Below, piece after piece: positions 33,173 through 47,159 of a stretch of DNA of 59,831 nt (position 1 is its first letter; each line of letters opens with the position of its first letter). The stretch comes from Burkholderiaceae bacterium (GTDB lineage: Bacteria; Pseudomonadota; Gammaproteobacteria; Burkholderiales; Burkholderiaceae_E). The translations under genes and the position numbers were made by a program. Where the stretch lies: positions 1 through 59,831 of the forward strand of contig JAMLIS010000017.1 in NCBI GenBank assembly GCA_023954015.1. Direction: 5' to 3'. Under the pieces are notes generated by a model. It saw nothing but the letters and a program-made list of their open reading frames with translations, was not told where the DNA came from and searched no databases.

Positions 33173-35072
33173 GGCGCCGCTTCCCCGTTGCCGCTCCGTA
33201 GAGCACGCCGCCCGGCGCCAGCGTCCACGCCGCTGTTGCCTGCCCGCGCGCAGCCGCATGCACGAACCGCGGTTCGAACGAGGCGCCGGCGTCGACCATC
33301 GCGTCGGTGTCCCCGAAGTTCAGGTGCAAGGCGAGCGCGCCATCGGCGGGCGACGACGCGCTGTCCGCTGCCCCGTCGCCCGGCGTCCAGCGAACGCTCA
33401 GCAGCCTGCCGTCGGCGTGCCATCGCCCGGCGCGTCGGATCGCGCTCGAGCGTTCGATGCAGCTGCGGCGCGCGGCGAGCATGCGTGCGACCAGCGCCAG
33501 CCGCTCGCGGTGCGGCGAGACCGAGCGTTCGGCGTGGTCGAGCTTCGACGCGATGAAGGTCTGCACGGCATTCGGATCGGGAATCGCCTCGCGCGCGGCC
33601 GGGTCGCGAAAGGCCTGGAAGCGCCCGAACTCGGCGCGTCGGCCGTTGCGCACCGCCTCGGCGAGCTCGGGGCCGAAGTCGCAGAAGTACAGGAACGGCG
33701 TGGACGCCGCGTATTCGTCGCCCATGAACAGCATCGGCACCTGCGCGCCGAGCAGCGCGCAGGCGAGCGCCGCCGGCATGAATCGGGGGTCGGCCAGCGC
33801 ATCGAGACGCTCGCCGAAGGCGCGGTTGCCGACCTGGTCGTGCGTGTGCACGAAGGCGACGAAGGCCGACGGCGGCAGCTGCGCGCTCGGCATGCCGCGT
33901 GCGGTTCCGCCGCGAAACGGCGACGGCTCTCCCTGGTAGACGAAGCCTTCGGCCAGTGCGCGCCCGAGGCGCTCGATCGGCGCGTCGGCGTAGTCGGCGT
34001 AGTAACCGTCGGTTTCCGCGGTGAGCACGACGTGCAGCGCGTGGTGCAGATCGTCGTTCCACTGTGCGTTCGCGATCCGCGGCGCGCCGTCGGGCGCGCG
34101 TCGGAGGTATCTCGTGTCGTTGCGGTCGTTCTCGAGCACGACGTGCACGAAGCGGTCGCGCTCCGGTCCGTCGCGCAGCGCGCGCGCGATCTCCTCGATC
34201 AGGTCGGGCGAGGAGCGATCCTCGATCGCGTGCACCGCGTCGATGCGAAGTCCGTCGAGGCTGTACTCGAGCACCCAGTACAGCGCGTTGTTCACGAAGA
34301 ACGCGCGCACCGGCCCGCTCGACGCGGCGTCGAAGCTCAGTGCGTCGCCCCACGGCGTTCGTCTGGACGCATCGAAGAACTGCGGCGCGTAGGCGCGCAG
34401 GTAGTTTCCTTCCGGCCCGAAGTGGTTGTAGACGACGTCGAGCAGCACCATCAGTCCGAGCGAATGTGCGTGGTCGACGAAGCGCTTGAACGCGTCGGGT
34501 CTGCCGTAGGCGGCATCGGGCGCGAACGGCAACACGCCGTCGTAGCCCCAGCCGCGCGTGCCGGGGAAATCGGCGACCGGCATCAGCTCGACTGCGGTGA
34601 CGCCGAGCGAGGCGAGCTCGGCCAGGCGTTCGCGCGCGGCGTCGAAGGTTCCTTCATCGGTGAAGGTTCCGACGTGCATTTCGTAGATCACCGCCTCGTG
34701 CCAGCGGCGCCCGCGCCATTCGCCGTCGTGCCAGTCGTAGGCGAGCGGATCGACGAGTTCGCTCGGCCCGTGCACGTCGAACGGATTGAAGCGCGACGCC
34801 GGATCGGGAACGGCGAGCTGTTCGTCGAGGCGGAAGCGGTACAGCGTTCCGGCGGGCGCGTCGACCGCGTCGGCGGCGTGCCACCCGTCGTCGCAGCGCT
34901 GCATCGGCACGGCGAGCGCCACCGGCGCATCACTGCCGGCCGCCGCCTCGCGGCCGTCGCGCTGCAGCAGCTCGAGCGTGACGCGTTCGCGCGCCGGCGC
35001 CCACAGGCGGAATCGGGCACCCGCGCCCGCCTTCGGCAGCGCGCCGAACGGCATCGCGTGCAGGCGCTTCAT
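33165..35072 (-). CDS. treZ: Maltooligosyltrehalose trehalohydrolase TreZ
   Basis: The 635-residue GH13 enzyme cleaves trehalose from the end of maltooligosyltrehalose made by TreY. It has an N-terminal E-set/CBM48-like domain (FGALPKAGAGARFRLWAPARE), then a barrel with YEMHVGTFTDEGTF and VELMPVADFPGTRGWGYDG. The catalytic Asp is in LDGLRIDAVHAI (near 277), Glu in VHVVLENDRND (near 313) and the third Asp in FVHTHDQVGNR (near 415). The ATG at 35072 overlaps the glgX stop as ATGA. Its end overlaps the malQ-treY start, so TreY and TreZ are made together. Confidence 0.95.
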   Translation of the reverse strand: MKRLHAMPFGALPKAGAGARFRLWAPARERVTLELLQRDGREAAAGSDAPVALAVPMQRCDDGWHAADAVDAPAGTLYRFRLDEQLAVPDPASRFNPFDVHGPSELVDPLAYDWHDGEWRGRRWHEAVIYEMHVGTFTDEGTFDAARERLAELASLGVTAVELMPVADFPGTRGWGYDGVLPFAPDAAYGRPDAFKRFVDHAHSLGLMVLLDVVYNHFGPEGNYLRAYAPQFFDASRRTPWGDALSFDAASSGPVRAFFVNNALYWVLEYSLDGLRIDAVHAIEDRSSPDLIEEIARALRDGPERDRFVHVVLENDRNDTRYLRRAPDGAPRIANAQWNDDLHHALHVVLTAETDGYYADYADAPIERLGRALAEGFVYQGEPSPFRGGTARGMPSAQLPPSAFVAFVHTHDQVGNRAFGERLDALADPRFMPAALACALLGAQVPMLFMGDEYAASTPFLYFCDFGPELAEAVRNGRRAEFGRFQAFRDPAAREAIPDPNAVQTFIASKLDHAERSVSPHRERLALVARMLAARRSCIERSSAIRRAGRWHADGRLLSVRWTPGDGAADSASSPADGALALHLNFGDTDAMVDAGASFEPRFVHAAARGQATAAWTLAPGGVLYGAATGKRRRG

Positions 35073-37261
35073 CCGTGCTTCACGCTCCGCGTGAGCAGTG
35101 CGAGCGCGCGGCCCTCCAGCTCGTAGCGCGGGCCTGCATCCGCGCGTTCCGCGCGAAAGGTCTCGGGCATCGCGTCGGGCGCCCCGGCTGCGTCGGGTGC
35201 GAGCACCGGCTCGCGCGCCTCGAAGGCGGCCGTATCGAACACGCGCCGCCACGGGCCGTTGTCCAGCTGCGGCAGCTCGAAGGCGACCCGCTCGTGGTGC
35301 GCGTTGAACAGCATCAGGAAATCGTCGTCCTGCAGCGTCCGGCCGAAGGCGTCGACGTCGTGCAGGCCCGCCCCGGAAAGGTAGACGGCGAGGCTGCGCG
35401 CGTGCGAATGCGCCCATTCGTCCTCGCTCATCTCCTGGCCGTCGGGCCGCAGCCAGAGCACGTCCTTCACGTCGCCGCCGTGCAGCGGGCGCCCCTGGAA
35501 GAAGTCGCGCCGGCGGAACACCGGGTGCCGATGGCGCAGCGCGATGAGCCGACGGGCGAACGCGAACAGTCGCTCGCCGTCCTCGCCCACGTCCCAGTCG
35601 ACCCACGAGATCTCGTTGTCCTGGCAATAGGCGTTGTTGTTGCCGCGCTGCGTGCGCCCGAACTCGTCGCCGGCCAGCAGCATCGGCACGCCGTGCGACA
35701 GGAACAGCGTCGCCAGGAAGTTGCGCTGCTGGCGCGCGCGCAATGCGAGTACCGCGGGATCGTCGGTCCGCCCCTCGACGCCGCAGTTCCACGACAGGTT
35801 GTGTTCGTGCCCGCCGGCGTCGTCGGGCCCGTTCGCCTCGTTGTGGGGTTCGTTGTACGAGACGAGGTCGGCGAGCGTGAAGCCGTCGTGCGAGGTCACG
35901 TAGTTGATGCTCGCGTGCGGGCGCCGGCCGGCGCGGCTGTAGAGGTCGCTCGAGCCGGTCAGGCGACGCGCGAACTCGCCGATCACGCCGCCGTCGCCCT
36001 TCCAGTACGCGCGCATTCCGTCTCGATAGCGGTCGTTCCATTCGGCCCAGCCGGCCGGAAAGTTGCCGACCTGGTAGCCGCCGAGGCCGATGTCCCAGGG
36101 CTCGGCGATCAGGTTCACGCCGTTGAGCACCGGATCCTGGCGGATCACGTCGAAGAAGCTGCTCCAGCTTTCGACGCCGCCCGCCTCGCGCGCGAGCGCA
36201 GGCGCGAGATCGAAGCGGAATCCGTCGACGTGCATGTCCTCGACCCAGTAGCGAAGCGAGTCCATGACGAGCTGCAGCGTATGCGGATGCGGCAGGTTCA
36301 CCGTGTTGCCGCAGCCGGTGTAGTCGGCGTAGTAGCGTGGCGCGGAAGGGTCGAGCCGGTAGTAGGTGGCGTTGTCGACGCCGCGCAGGCTCAGCGTCGG
36401 GCCGAGCTGGTTTCCCTCGCAGGTGTGGTTGTAGACGACGTCGATGATCACTTCGATCCCGGCCGAGTGCAGCGCCTTGACCATCGTCTTGAATTCCTGG
36501 ATGCGGCCCGAAGCGCTGTAGCGCCCCTCCGGGGCGAAATAACCCAGCGTGTTGTAGCCCCAGTAGTTGCGCATCGACTGGTTCACCAGGCGGCGGTCGT
36601 CGACGAACGCGTGCACCGGCATCAGCTCGACGGTGGTGACGCCCAGCCGCTTCAGGTACGAGATCGCCGACAGGTGCGTGAGCCCGGCATAGGTGCCGCG
36701 CAGCGGCTCGGGAACGAGGCGGTTGAGGATCGTGAATCCGCGCACGTTCAGCTCGTAGATCACCGTTTCGTTCCACGGCACCGACGGCCGGTGATCGTCG
36801 CCCCACGTGAAAGCGGTTTCCAGCACGCGGGCGCGCGGCGCGAACGGCGCGCTGTCGCGCCGGTCGAACGAGAGGTCCTCGCGCGGGTCGCCGATCGTGT
36901 AGCCGAACAACGCATCGTGCCAGCGCACGGTGCCGGCGATCGACTTCGCGTACGGGTCGAGCAGCAGCTTGTTCGGATTGAAGCGCAGCCCGTCCTCGGG
37001 TCGGTACGGGCCGTGCACGCGATAGCCGTAGAGCAGCCCCGGGCGTGCCTGCGGCAGGTAGCAATGCCACACGTAGTCGGTGCGCTCGCGCATCTGGATG
37101 CGATGCGTGGCGCGGCGTCCCATCCCGTCGAACAGGCACAGCTCGACCCGTTCGGCGCCCTCCGAGAAGAGGGCGAAGTTCACGCCTTCGCCGTCCCAGG
37201 TGGCGCCGCGCGGATACGGGCGGCCCGGCCAGACCGCGGGGGCACGCGCCGCGGCGTTCAT
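35069..37261 (-). CDS. glgX: Glycogen debranching enzyme GlgX (TreX type)
   Basis: The 730-residue GH13 isoamylase-type enzyme cuts alpha-1,6 branches. It has an N-terminal CBM48-like domain (GRPYPRGATWDGEGVNFALFSE), then VIYELNVRGFT. The catalytic residues lie in VDGFRFDLAPALARE (Asp near 350), LIAEPWDIGLGGYQVG (Glu near 387) and VTSHDGFTLADLVSYN (Asp near 460). The NNAYCQDNEISWVDWD segment is also diagnostic. Placed directly before treZ and treY, it corresponds to treX in TreXYZ clusters and supplies linear maltodextrins. Its ATG overlaps the stop of the upstream membrane protein as ATGA. Confidence 0.95.
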   Translation of the reverse strand: MNAAARAPAVWPGRPYPRGATWDGEGVNFALFSEGAERVELCLFDGMGRRATHRIQMRERTDYVWHCYLPQARPGLLYGYRVHGPYRPEDGLRFNPNKLLLDPYAKSIAGTVRWHDALFGYTIGDPREDLSFDRRDSAPFAPRARVLETAFTWGDDHRPSVPWNETVIYELNVRGFTILNRLVPEPLRGTYAGLTHLSAISYLKRLGVTTVELMPVHAFVDDRRLVNQSMRNYWGYNTLGYFAPEGRYSASGRIQEFKTMVKALHSAGIEVIIDVVYNHTCEGNQLGPTLSLRGVDNATYYRLDPSAPRYYADYTGCGNTVNLPHPHTLQLVMDSLRYWVEDMHVDGFRFDLAPALAREAGGVESWSSFFDVIRQDPVLNGVNLIAEPWDIGLGGYQVGNFPAGWAEWNDRYRDGMRAYWKGDGGVIGEFARRLTGSSDLYSRAGRRPHASINYVTSHDGFTLADLVSYNEPHNEANGPDDAGGHEHNLSWNCGVEGRTDDPAVLALRARQQRNFLATLFLSHGVPMLLAGDEFGRTQRGNNNAYCQDNEISWVDWDVGEDGERLFAFARRLIALRHRHPVFRRRDFFQGRPLHGGDVKDVLWLRPDGQEMSEDEWAHSHARSLAVYLSGAGLHDVDAFGRTLQDDDFLMLFNAHHERVAFELPQLDNGPWRRVFDTAAFEAREPVLAPDAAGAPDAMPETFRAERADAGPRYELEGRALALLTRSVKHG

Positions 37262-37927
37262 GGAAGCTTGCGCTCGCCGTTGCGCGGCCACCAGCGGTCG
37301 ATCAGTTCGGCGGCGCGTTCGCGCCCGCCGAGGCCGAAGGCGAGCGCCAGCGCCAGCACGATCCCCGACAGGACGACGAGAAAGCTCTGCCGGACGATGT
37401 CGCCGCCCACGCCGATCTGGTCCAGTGCGATCAGTGCGACGAACACCAGCATCACGCTGCGCGCCAGCCTGCCGAGCAGTGCCGCGTCGGTGATGCCGAG
37501 GCCCTGGCAGTACGCGGTCACCGCGTTGCCGAGGAAGCGCGCGAAGTAGGCGCCCAGCACGACGATGACGAGCGCGACCAGCAGTCGGGGCAGGAACAGG
37601 ATGACGCTGGTGAGCAGGTTGCCGACGTAGTCGAGGCCGAGTGCGTTCGACGCGACGACGAGCGCGCCGAGCATCACCAGCCACCAGGCGAGACTGCCGA
37701 ACAGGCCGACCGCCCCCTGTGTCGAGCCGCCTTGCGCGAGGAGCTGGTCGACGCCGGCACGCTCGGTCACCACGTGCAGGTTGATCGCGCGCAGCGCCCG
37801 CACCACGGCGAAGCGCACGGCCTTCGCGACGAGCCAGCCGGCCGCCAGCACCACCACCGCGAGCAGCAGCCGCGGCAGCCACGCGCTCGCCTGCACCAGC
37901 CAGATGCGCAGCGGCTCGAACACCGTG

Positions 37928-37941
<14 letters not shown>
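37258..37941 (-). CDS. TM-helix (mechanosensitive-channel-type) membrane protein inside the trehalose/glucan operon
   Basis: The 227-residue protein has about five hydrophobic helices. Two repeats resemble the conserved TM-helix domain found in proteins annotated as mechanosensitive ion channel family ([23 protein letters not shown] near 25-47; [25 protein letters not shown] near 125-150). The end [20 protein letters not shown] is also typical of these small members. It lacks the MscS beta domain, so it is not a full MscS. ATG 37941 has AGGGGAG 8 bases upstream. It overlaps treS by 14 bases and glgX by 4, so it is translated as part of the sugar operon. A channel or gate for ions or solutes responding to turgor is an inference. 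Confidence 0.85.
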
Positions 37942-41371
<3,430 letters not shown>

Positions 41372-41388
41372 CGCGATCGCGTCCGCGC

Positions 41389-43392
41389 TCAGTCGAAGTA
41401 GTCGAAGTCCTGCTCGCGGCGGATGCGGCGCCGCAGCCGGAACACGTGCGCGGGCATGCGCGCCGGGTCGAGCAGCACGAAGTTGCGCGCCCCGTGCCAC
41501 AGATAGCGCGCGCCGGAGAGCAGGTCGTGCATCTGGAAGGTGTCGTCCGGCGCGATGCCGAAGCGCGCGAGGTCCAGGTCGATCCAGCCGCTCTGCACGT
41601 GGTGCGGATCGAGATCGACGACGGTGACGATGGTGTTCGTCGCGTCGGCCGAACGCTTCGCATAGGCGATCAGTTGCGGATTGTCGACCGACACGAACGA
41701 CAGCCCCGCATTCGACTGCAGTGCGGGGTTCTCGCGACGGATGCGGTTCACCAGCGCCAGCAGCGGGCGCAGGCTGTCGGGACGATCGAGGTCCCAGTGG
41801 CGGATCTCGTACTTCTCCGAGTCCAGGTATTCCTCGCTGCCGGGCTCGCGCGCGACGTGCTCCATCAGTTCGTAGGCGGGTCCGTAGATGCCGTAGTTCG
41901 CCGACAGGGTCGCGGCCAGGACCAGGCGCGAGACGAAGGCCGCGCGTCCTCCGTATTGCAGCGCCTCGGTGAGGATGTCGGGCGTGTTCGGCCAGGCATT
42001 CGGTCGGAAATACTCGCGCCCCGGGCCATGCGCCAGTTCGGTGAAATACTCGGTGAGTTCCTCCTTCGTGTTGCGCCACGCGAAGTAGGTGTACGACTGC
42101 GTGAAGCCGAGCTTGGCGAGTCGGTGCATCGGCTTGGGCCGGGTGAACGCCTCGGCGAGGAACACGACGTCGGGGTGCTCGCGGCCGATCTCGTCGATCA
42201 CCCATTCCCAGAACGCGAACGGCTTGGTGTGCGGGTTGTCGACGCGGAACACGCGCACGCCCTCGACGATCCAGAATTCGAACACGCTGCGCAGCTCCTG
42301 CCACAGCGCCGCGCTGTCGTCGGTTTCGAAGTCGAAGGGATAGATGTCCTGGTACTTCTTCGGCGGATTCTCGGCGTACTGCACGGTGCCGTCGGGGCGC
42401 CGGCGGAACCACTGCGGGTGCGCCTCGACGTACGGATGGTCGGGGGCGCACTGGAACGCGATGTCGAGTGCGATCTCCATGCCGAGCGACTTCGCCTTCG
42501 CCACCAGTGCCCGGAAGTCGTCGAGCGTGCCCAACTGCGGGTGGATCGACTTGTGCCCGCCCTCGCTCGATCCGATGGCCCAGGGGCTGCCGACGTCTTG
42601 GGCGCCCGCGGCGAGCGCGTTGTTTCGACCCTTTCGCTTTTCCCGGCCGATCGGGTGGATCGGCGGCAGGTAGACGACGTCGAAGCCCATCGCCGCGATG
42701 TCGTCGAGCCGCGCAGCACAATCGGCGAGCGTGCCGTGCCGGCCGCGCTGCGGCGAAGTCGATCGCGGGAACAGCTCGTACCAGGACGAAAAGCCGGCGC
42801 GGGGACGATCGACTTTCAGCGGCAGCTCGATCGGCCAGGCCGTCTGGAAGCGCCGGTCGGGAAAGCGCAGCGCGAGCCCGTAGCGGATGTCGTCGAGCGC
42901 GAGCGATCGCAACCGGTCGAGGCCGCCGCCGTCGCCGGCCGCGGCCTCGAGCGCGCGCGACCACTCGGCGAGGATCGTGCGTTCGCCGCCGCCCGCGCGC
43001 CGCGAGGTTTCCGCGATCAGCGCGGCCCCGACGCGCGCTGCGATGCGCAGATCGGCAGGGTCCTCGCGCCGGGCGAACTCGGTGCGCCAGGTCGCGAGCG
43101 GGTCGACCCAGGCCACGACGCCGTAGCGATAGCGCCCGGGCTCGCCGGCGATGAACAGCGCCTGCCAACGGTCGTTGACCAGCGGCTGCATCTCGACCTC
43201 GCGCCATTCGGGTTCGTCTTCGGCGCGCCAGCGCAGCATCGCGCGAATCGTGTCGTGCCCGTCGGTGAAGCAGTCGGCCACGACGACCAGCGGCTCTCCC
43301 TGCACCCGCTTGACGGCGAAGCGGCCGCAATCGATCGCCGGCTCGACGCGGTCGACGACGGCGCGTGCGCGCGCTTCGTCAGGAGTCGGCAT
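41389..43392 (-). CDS. glgE: Alpha-1,4-glucan:maltose-1-phosphate maltosyltransferase GlgE
   Basis: The 667-residue GH13 enzyme extends alpha-glucan by transferring maltosyl units from maltose-1-phosphate. An N-terminal immunoglobulin-like domain ([23 protein letters not shown]) precedes the barrel. The family motifs are [31 protein letters not shown] [20 protein letters not shown], the nucleophile in [13 protein letters not shown] (Asp near 382) and the acid in [12 protein letters not shown] (Glu near 412). GGGAG precedes the ATG. The start overlaps the end of glgB by 14 bases, and treS-mak follows after 17 bases, so the complete GlgE pathway is contiguous. Confidence 0.96.
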   Translation of the reverse strand: MPTPDEARARAVVDRVEPAIDCGRFAVKRVQGEPLVVVADCFTDGHDTIRAMLRWRAEDEPEWREVEMQPLVNDRWQALFIAGEPGRYRYGVVAWVDPLATWRTEFARREDPADLRIAARVGAALIAETSRRAGGGERTILAEWSRALEAAAGDGGGLDRLRSLALDDIRYGLALRFPDRRFQTAWPIELPLKVDRPRAGFSSWYELFPRSTSPQRGRHGTLADCAARLDDIAAMGFDVVYLPPIHPIGREKRKGRNNALAAGAQDVGSPWAIGSSEGGHKSIHPQLGTLDDFRALVAKAKSLGMEIALDIAFQCAPDHPYVEAHPQWFRRRPDGTVQYAENPPKKYQDIYPFDFETDDSAALWQELRSVFEFWIVEGVRVFRVDNPHTKPFAFWEWVIDEIGREHPDVVFLAEAFTRPKPMHRLAKLGFTQSYTYFAWRNTKEELTEYFTELAHGPGREYFRPNAWPNTPDILTEALQYGGRAAFVSRLVLAATLSANYGIYGPAYELMEHVAREPGSEEYLDSEKYEIRHWDLDRPDSLRPLLALVNRIRRENPALQSNAGLSFVSVDNPQLIAYAKRSADATNTIVTVVDLDPHHVQSGWIDLDLARFGIAPDDTFQMHDLLSGARYLWHGARNFVLLDPARMPAHVFRLRRRIRREQDFDYFD

Positions 43393-45268
43393 TGCCGGGC
43401 TCCCGGAACACGACCATCGCCAGCGGCGGCAGCGTGAGCGTCAGCGACCACGAACGACCGTGGGCGGCGACGGGCGCCGCGTCGGCGCCGCCCAGATTGC
43501 CCCAGCCGGCGCCGCCATAGGATGCGGCGTCGCTGTTGAGGATCTCCTGCCAACGTCCGGGCGCGGGAACGCCGAGCGCGTAATTCGTGCGCGGCACCGG
43601 GGTGAAGTTGCAGGCGACCAGCAACCGGGGCGCGCTTCGGCGCGGCTTGCGCAGGAACGCGACGATGCTGTGGGCCGCATCGCTGGCGTCGATCCACTCG
43701 AAGCCTTCCGCCTCGAAGTCGAGCTCGTGCAGCGCCGGCTCGGTTCCGTACGCCCGGTTCAGGTCGCGCACCCACTGTTGCAGCCCGGCGTGTCCGGCTT
43801 GCCCGAGGACGTCCCAGTCGAGCTGTTCCTCGTGCGCCCATTCGCGCCGCTGCCCGAGTTCGCCTCCCATGAAGAGCAGCTTCTTGCCGGGGTGCGTCCA
43901 CATCCAGCCGAACAGCAGCCGCAGGTTGGCCAGTTTCTGCCAGTCGTCACCGGGCATCTTGCCGAGCAGCGAGCCCTTTCCGTGCACGACTTCGTCGTGC
44001 GACAGCGGCAACACGAAGTTCTCGTTGAACGCGTACCACAGCGAGAAGGTGAGCCGGTCCTGGTGGTATCGGCGATTGATCGGGTCTTCGCCGAAGTAGG
44101 CCAGCGAGTCGTGCATCCACCCCATGTTCCACTTCGCCCCGAAGCCCAGGCCGCCCAGCCAGACGGGCCGCGAAACCATCGGCCAGGCCGTCGATTCCTC
44201 GGCGACCGTCATCGCATCGGGATAGTCGCGATAGACCGCCTCGTTGAGTCGGCGAAGGAAATCGACCGCCTCGAGGTTCTCCCTTCCACCGAAGCGGTTC
44301 GGAATCCACTCGCCTTGCTTGCGCGAATAATCGAGATACAGCATCGAGGCGACGGCATCGACGCGGATGCCGTCCATGTGGTAGCGGTCGAGCCAGAAGA
44401 GCGCCGACGACAGCAGGAACGCGGAGACTTCGTGTCTTCCGTAGTTGAAGATGACCGAGTTCCATTCGGGATGGAAGCCCTGCCTCGGGTCGGCGTGTTC
44501 GTACAGGAAGGTCCCGTCGAAGCGGGCGAGCCCGTGCGCGTCGCTCGGGAAATGCGAAGGCACCCAGTCGAGCAGCACGCCGATGCCGTTGCAATGCAGG
44601 TGGTCGATGAAGTACATCAGGTCCTGCGGCGAGCCGTAGCGCGAGGTGGGCGCGAAGTAGCCGGTCGTCTGGTAGCCCCACGAGCCGTAGAACGGATGCT
44701 CGGTGACGGGCATCAGCTCGACGTGCGTGAAACCCATGTCGCGAACGTACGGAACCAGCGCATCGGCCAGCTCGCGATAGCCGAGGAAGCTTCCGTCGTC
44801 GTGGCGGCGCCAGGATCCGGGATGTACTTCGTAGATCGCGATCGGCGCATCGAGCGCGTTGCGCGCCGCGCGGCCGGCCATCCACTGCGCGTCGTTCCAG
44901 TCGTAGTCGAGCGGCCAGACGCGGGACGCGGTGGCCGGTGCGGGCTCGCAGGCAAAGGCGAAGGGATCGGCCTTGTCGGGAACGCGTGCGCCGTCGTGCG
45001 AGACGATGCGGAACTTGTAGCGGTTGCCGGGCCGCGCGTCTTCGGCGACTGCCTGCCAGATCCCGGAACCGTCGCCGCGCAGCGCGAGCGGATCGCTGGC
45101 CGGATTCCAGTCGTTCCAGTCGCCGATCACCGACACCGAACGTGCGTTCGGCGCCCACAGCGCGAAGGACGCCCCGCGCCCGTCGGCCCGTGGCTGGCTG
45201 CCCAGGTGCTCGTACAGGCGGGCGTGCGTGCCCTCGCGGAACAGATAGATGTCGTGGTCGGTCAGCAC
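43379..45268 (-). CDS. glgB: 1,4-alpha-glucan branching enzyme GlgB
   Basis: The roughly 629-residue GH13 enzyme introduces alpha-1,6 branches into glucan. After a CBM48 domain ([22 protein letters not shown]) come [45 protein letters not shown] (Asp near 305), [10 protein letters not shown] (Glu near 357) and [14 protein letters not shown] (Asp near 425). It is the shorter form lacking the extra N-terminal domain of the E. coli enzyme. The start is uncertain: GTG at 45268 gives the typical [20 protein letters not shown] beginning, a TTG lies 3 bases upstream, and the frame stays open to 45343. No strong ribosome-binding site is seen. It is the first gene of the trehalose/glucan operon and divergent from the antiporter gene. 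Confidence 0.93.
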   Translation of the reverse strand: MLTDHDIYLFREGTHARLYEHLGSQPRADGRGASFALWAPNARSVSVIGDWNDWNPASDPLALRGDGSGIWQAVAEDARPGNRYKFRIVSHDGARVPDKADPFAFACEPAPATASRVWPLDYDWNDAQWMAGRAARNALDAPIAIYEVHPGSWRRHDDGSFLGYRELADALVPYVRDMGFTHVELMPVTEHPFYGSWGYQTTGYFAPTSRYGSPQDLMYFIDHLHCNGIGVLLDWVPSHFPSDAHGLARFDGTFLYEHADPRQGFHPEWNSVIFNYGRHEVSAFLLSSALFWLDRYHMDGIRVDAVASMLYLDYSRKQGEWIPNRFGGRENLEAVDFLRRLNEAVYRDYPDAMTVAEESTAWPMVSRPVWLGGLGFGAKWNMGWMHDSLAYFGEDPINRRYHQDRLTFSLWYAFNENFVLPLSHDEVVHGKGSLLGKMPGDDWQKLANLRLLFGWMWTHPGKKLLFMGGELGQRREWAHEEQLDWDVLGQAGHAGLQQWVRDLNRAYGTEPALHELDFEAEGFEWIDASDAAHSIVAFLRKPRRSAPRLLVACNFTPVPRTNYALGVPAPGRWQEILNSDAASYGGAGWGNLGGADAAPVAAHGRSWSLTLTLPPLAMVVFREPGNADS

Positions 45269-45428
45269 CAAGGGCGATTCTTGTCGATTCGTCTGCGGTT
45301 CACGGTAGCACGGCCTTCCGCGGCGCCGGCGACTCCGCCGCACCGGCGGAGCGGTCTTGTCGAGCGGTGCCGGCCTCGGGCGCCGCCGGGCCCCTGTCGC
45401 GGCGTGCGCGCTGCTACTCTCGCGGTCG

Positions 45429-47159
45429 ATGCAAGCCGTCGATCAACTGCTGCTGGTGGGAGCGCTGGTGATGTTCGCCGGCATCCTGCTCGGCGCGTTT
45501 TCTTCTCGCTTCGGCATCCCGTTCCTGCTGGTGTTCCTGCTGGTCGGGATGCTCGCCGGCGAGAACGGCATCGGCGGCATCGATTTCGACGACCACTGGC
45601 TGGCGTTCTTCGTCGGCAACCTGGCGCTGGCGATCATCCTGCTCGACGGCGGACTGCGCACCAAGCTCGCCACCTTCCGCGTCGCGCTGCGGCCTTCGCT
45701 GGTCCTCGCTTCGGTCGGCGTCGTGCTCAGCGCGTTGCCCACGGGGTTGTTCATGGCGTGGGTGTTCGGCATCGACTGGCGGCTCGGCCTGCTGCTCGGC
45801 TCGATCGTCGGCTCGACCGACGCGGCGGCCGTGTTCGCCCTGCTGCGCGCGAGCGGCACGCGACTGAACGAACGCGTGGCGAACACGCTCGAGATCGAGT
45901 CGGGCATCAATGATCCCACCGCGATCTTTCTCACCACGCTGATGATCGAGGTGCTGATGGCGCCCGCCGAGCTGGCAGGCTTCGGGCTGGTGCGCCAGCT
46001 CGTCGTGCAGTTCGGCCTGGGCACCATTCTCGGGCTCGCGCTCGGCCAGGCGATGGCGTGGACGATGCGCCGCGTACAGGTCGGCGAGGGCCTGAGTGCG
46101 CTGCTGCTGTGTTCGGGCGGGGTGACCGCCTTCGCGATCACCGGCCTGCTCGGTGGCAGCGGCTTCGTGGCCGTCTACCTGGTCGGGCTCATCGTGGGCA
46201 ACCGCCTGCGGCGCACCGCGGAGAACCTGCTGCGTGCGATGGACGGCATGGCCTGGCTCGCGCAGTCGAGCATGTTCCTGCTGCTGGGGCTGCTGGTGAC
46301 GCCGGCCGAGCTGCCCGCGATCGCCTGGCAGGCGCTGGCGGTGTCGGCGTTCCTGATGCTCGTCGCGCGGCCGCTGGCGGTGTGGCTGTGCCTGCTGCCG
46401 TTCTCGTTCGCGCGACGCGAAGTCGCGTTCATGAGCTGGATCGGGCTGCGCGGCGCGGTGCCGATCGTGCTGGCCGTCTTTCCGCTGCTCGCCGGCGTAC
46501 CCGACGCGGAGCTGCTGTTCAACGTCGCCTTCGTCGTCGTCGTGACCTCGCTGCTGCTGCAGGGCTCTTCGGTGCCGTTCGCCGCACGCCGCCTCGGCGT
46601 CGGACTGCCGCCGCGCGACGAGCCGCGCGTGCGTCCGATGCTGTCGGACGACAGCCTGGCGGTGCTCGAATTCCGCATCGGCGAGCGCTCGCCGGTGCTC
46701 GGCATGGACCTGCGCACGCTGGTCCTGCCCGAGGGCGCGCGCGTCGTCGGCGTGCTGCGCGAGAGCGCCGTCGTGCACGACGACGACGCCGGCGCGCTGC
46801 GCCGCGACGACGTCGTGATGCTCGTGGCGCCCGACGTCGAGGTCGACCACCTGTCGGACATCTTCACCAGCGTGGATGCGGCCGCGCGCCGGCGCTTCTA
46901 CGGCGATTTCGTGCTCGAGGGAGCGGCGTCGTTCGCCGACGTCTGCGCCGCCTACGGTTGCGAGATGCGCGCCGGCTTCGAGAGCCTGTCGCTGGACGAG
47001 GCGATGCGCCGCTACGCGCGCAACCTCGTCGAAGGCGACGCGGTGCAGGTCTCCGGGCTGCTGCTGATCGCGCGCGAGGTCTTCGGGGGCCGCGTGGTGA
47101 AGGTGGGCCTGAAGCTCAGCGAAAATCCTCGTCGAAGTATTCGCCCGCCCCCCGGGTGA
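45429..47159 (+). CDS. cvrA: CPA1-type cation/proton antiporter (NhaP2/CvrA family)
   Basis: The 576-residue protein has about 12 hydrophobic helices, then a cytoplasmic tail. Ion-site motifs are [16 protein letters not shown] (near 120-135) and [16 protein letters not shown] (near 155-172). The tail from about residue 405 contains a TrkA-C-like domain ([24 protein letters not shown]) and a CorC/HlyC-associated-like region near the end, the arrangement of K+/H+ antiporter NhaP2. It probably exports K+ or Na+ in exchange for protons under osmotic or pH stress. The ATG at 45429 gives the typical [16 protein letters not shown] start. A TACTCT -10-like element lies 8 bases upstream. Its end overlaps the acyl-CoA synthetase gene tail to tail by 44 bases. 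Confidence 0.92.
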   Translation: MQAVDQLLLVGALVMFAGILLGAFSSRFGIPFLLVFLLVGMLAGENGIGGIDFDDHWLAFFVGNLALAIILLDGGLRTKLATFRVALRPSLVLASVGVVLSALPTGLFMAWVFGIDWRLGLLLGSIVGSTDAAAVFALLRASGTRLNERVANTLEIESGINDPTAIFLTTLMIEVLMAPAELAGFGLVRQLVVQFGLGTILGLALGQAMAWTMRRVQVGEGLSALLLCSGGVTAFAITGLLGGSGFVAVYLVGLIVGNRLRRTAENLLRAMDGMAWLAQSSMFLLLGLLVTPAELPAIAWQALAVSAFLMLVARPLAVWLCLLPFSFARREVAFMSWIGLRGAVPIVLAVFPLLAGVPDAELLFNVAFVVVVTSLLLQGSSVPFAARRLGVGLPPRDEPRVRPMLSDDSLAVLEFRIGERSPVLGMDLRTLVLPEGARVVGVLRESAVVHDDDAGALRRDDVVMLVAPDVEVDHLSDIFTSVDAAARRRFYGDFVLEGAASFADVCAAYGCEMRAGFESLSLDEAMRRYARNLVEGDAVQVSGLLLIAREVFGGRVVKVGLKLSENPRRSIRPPPG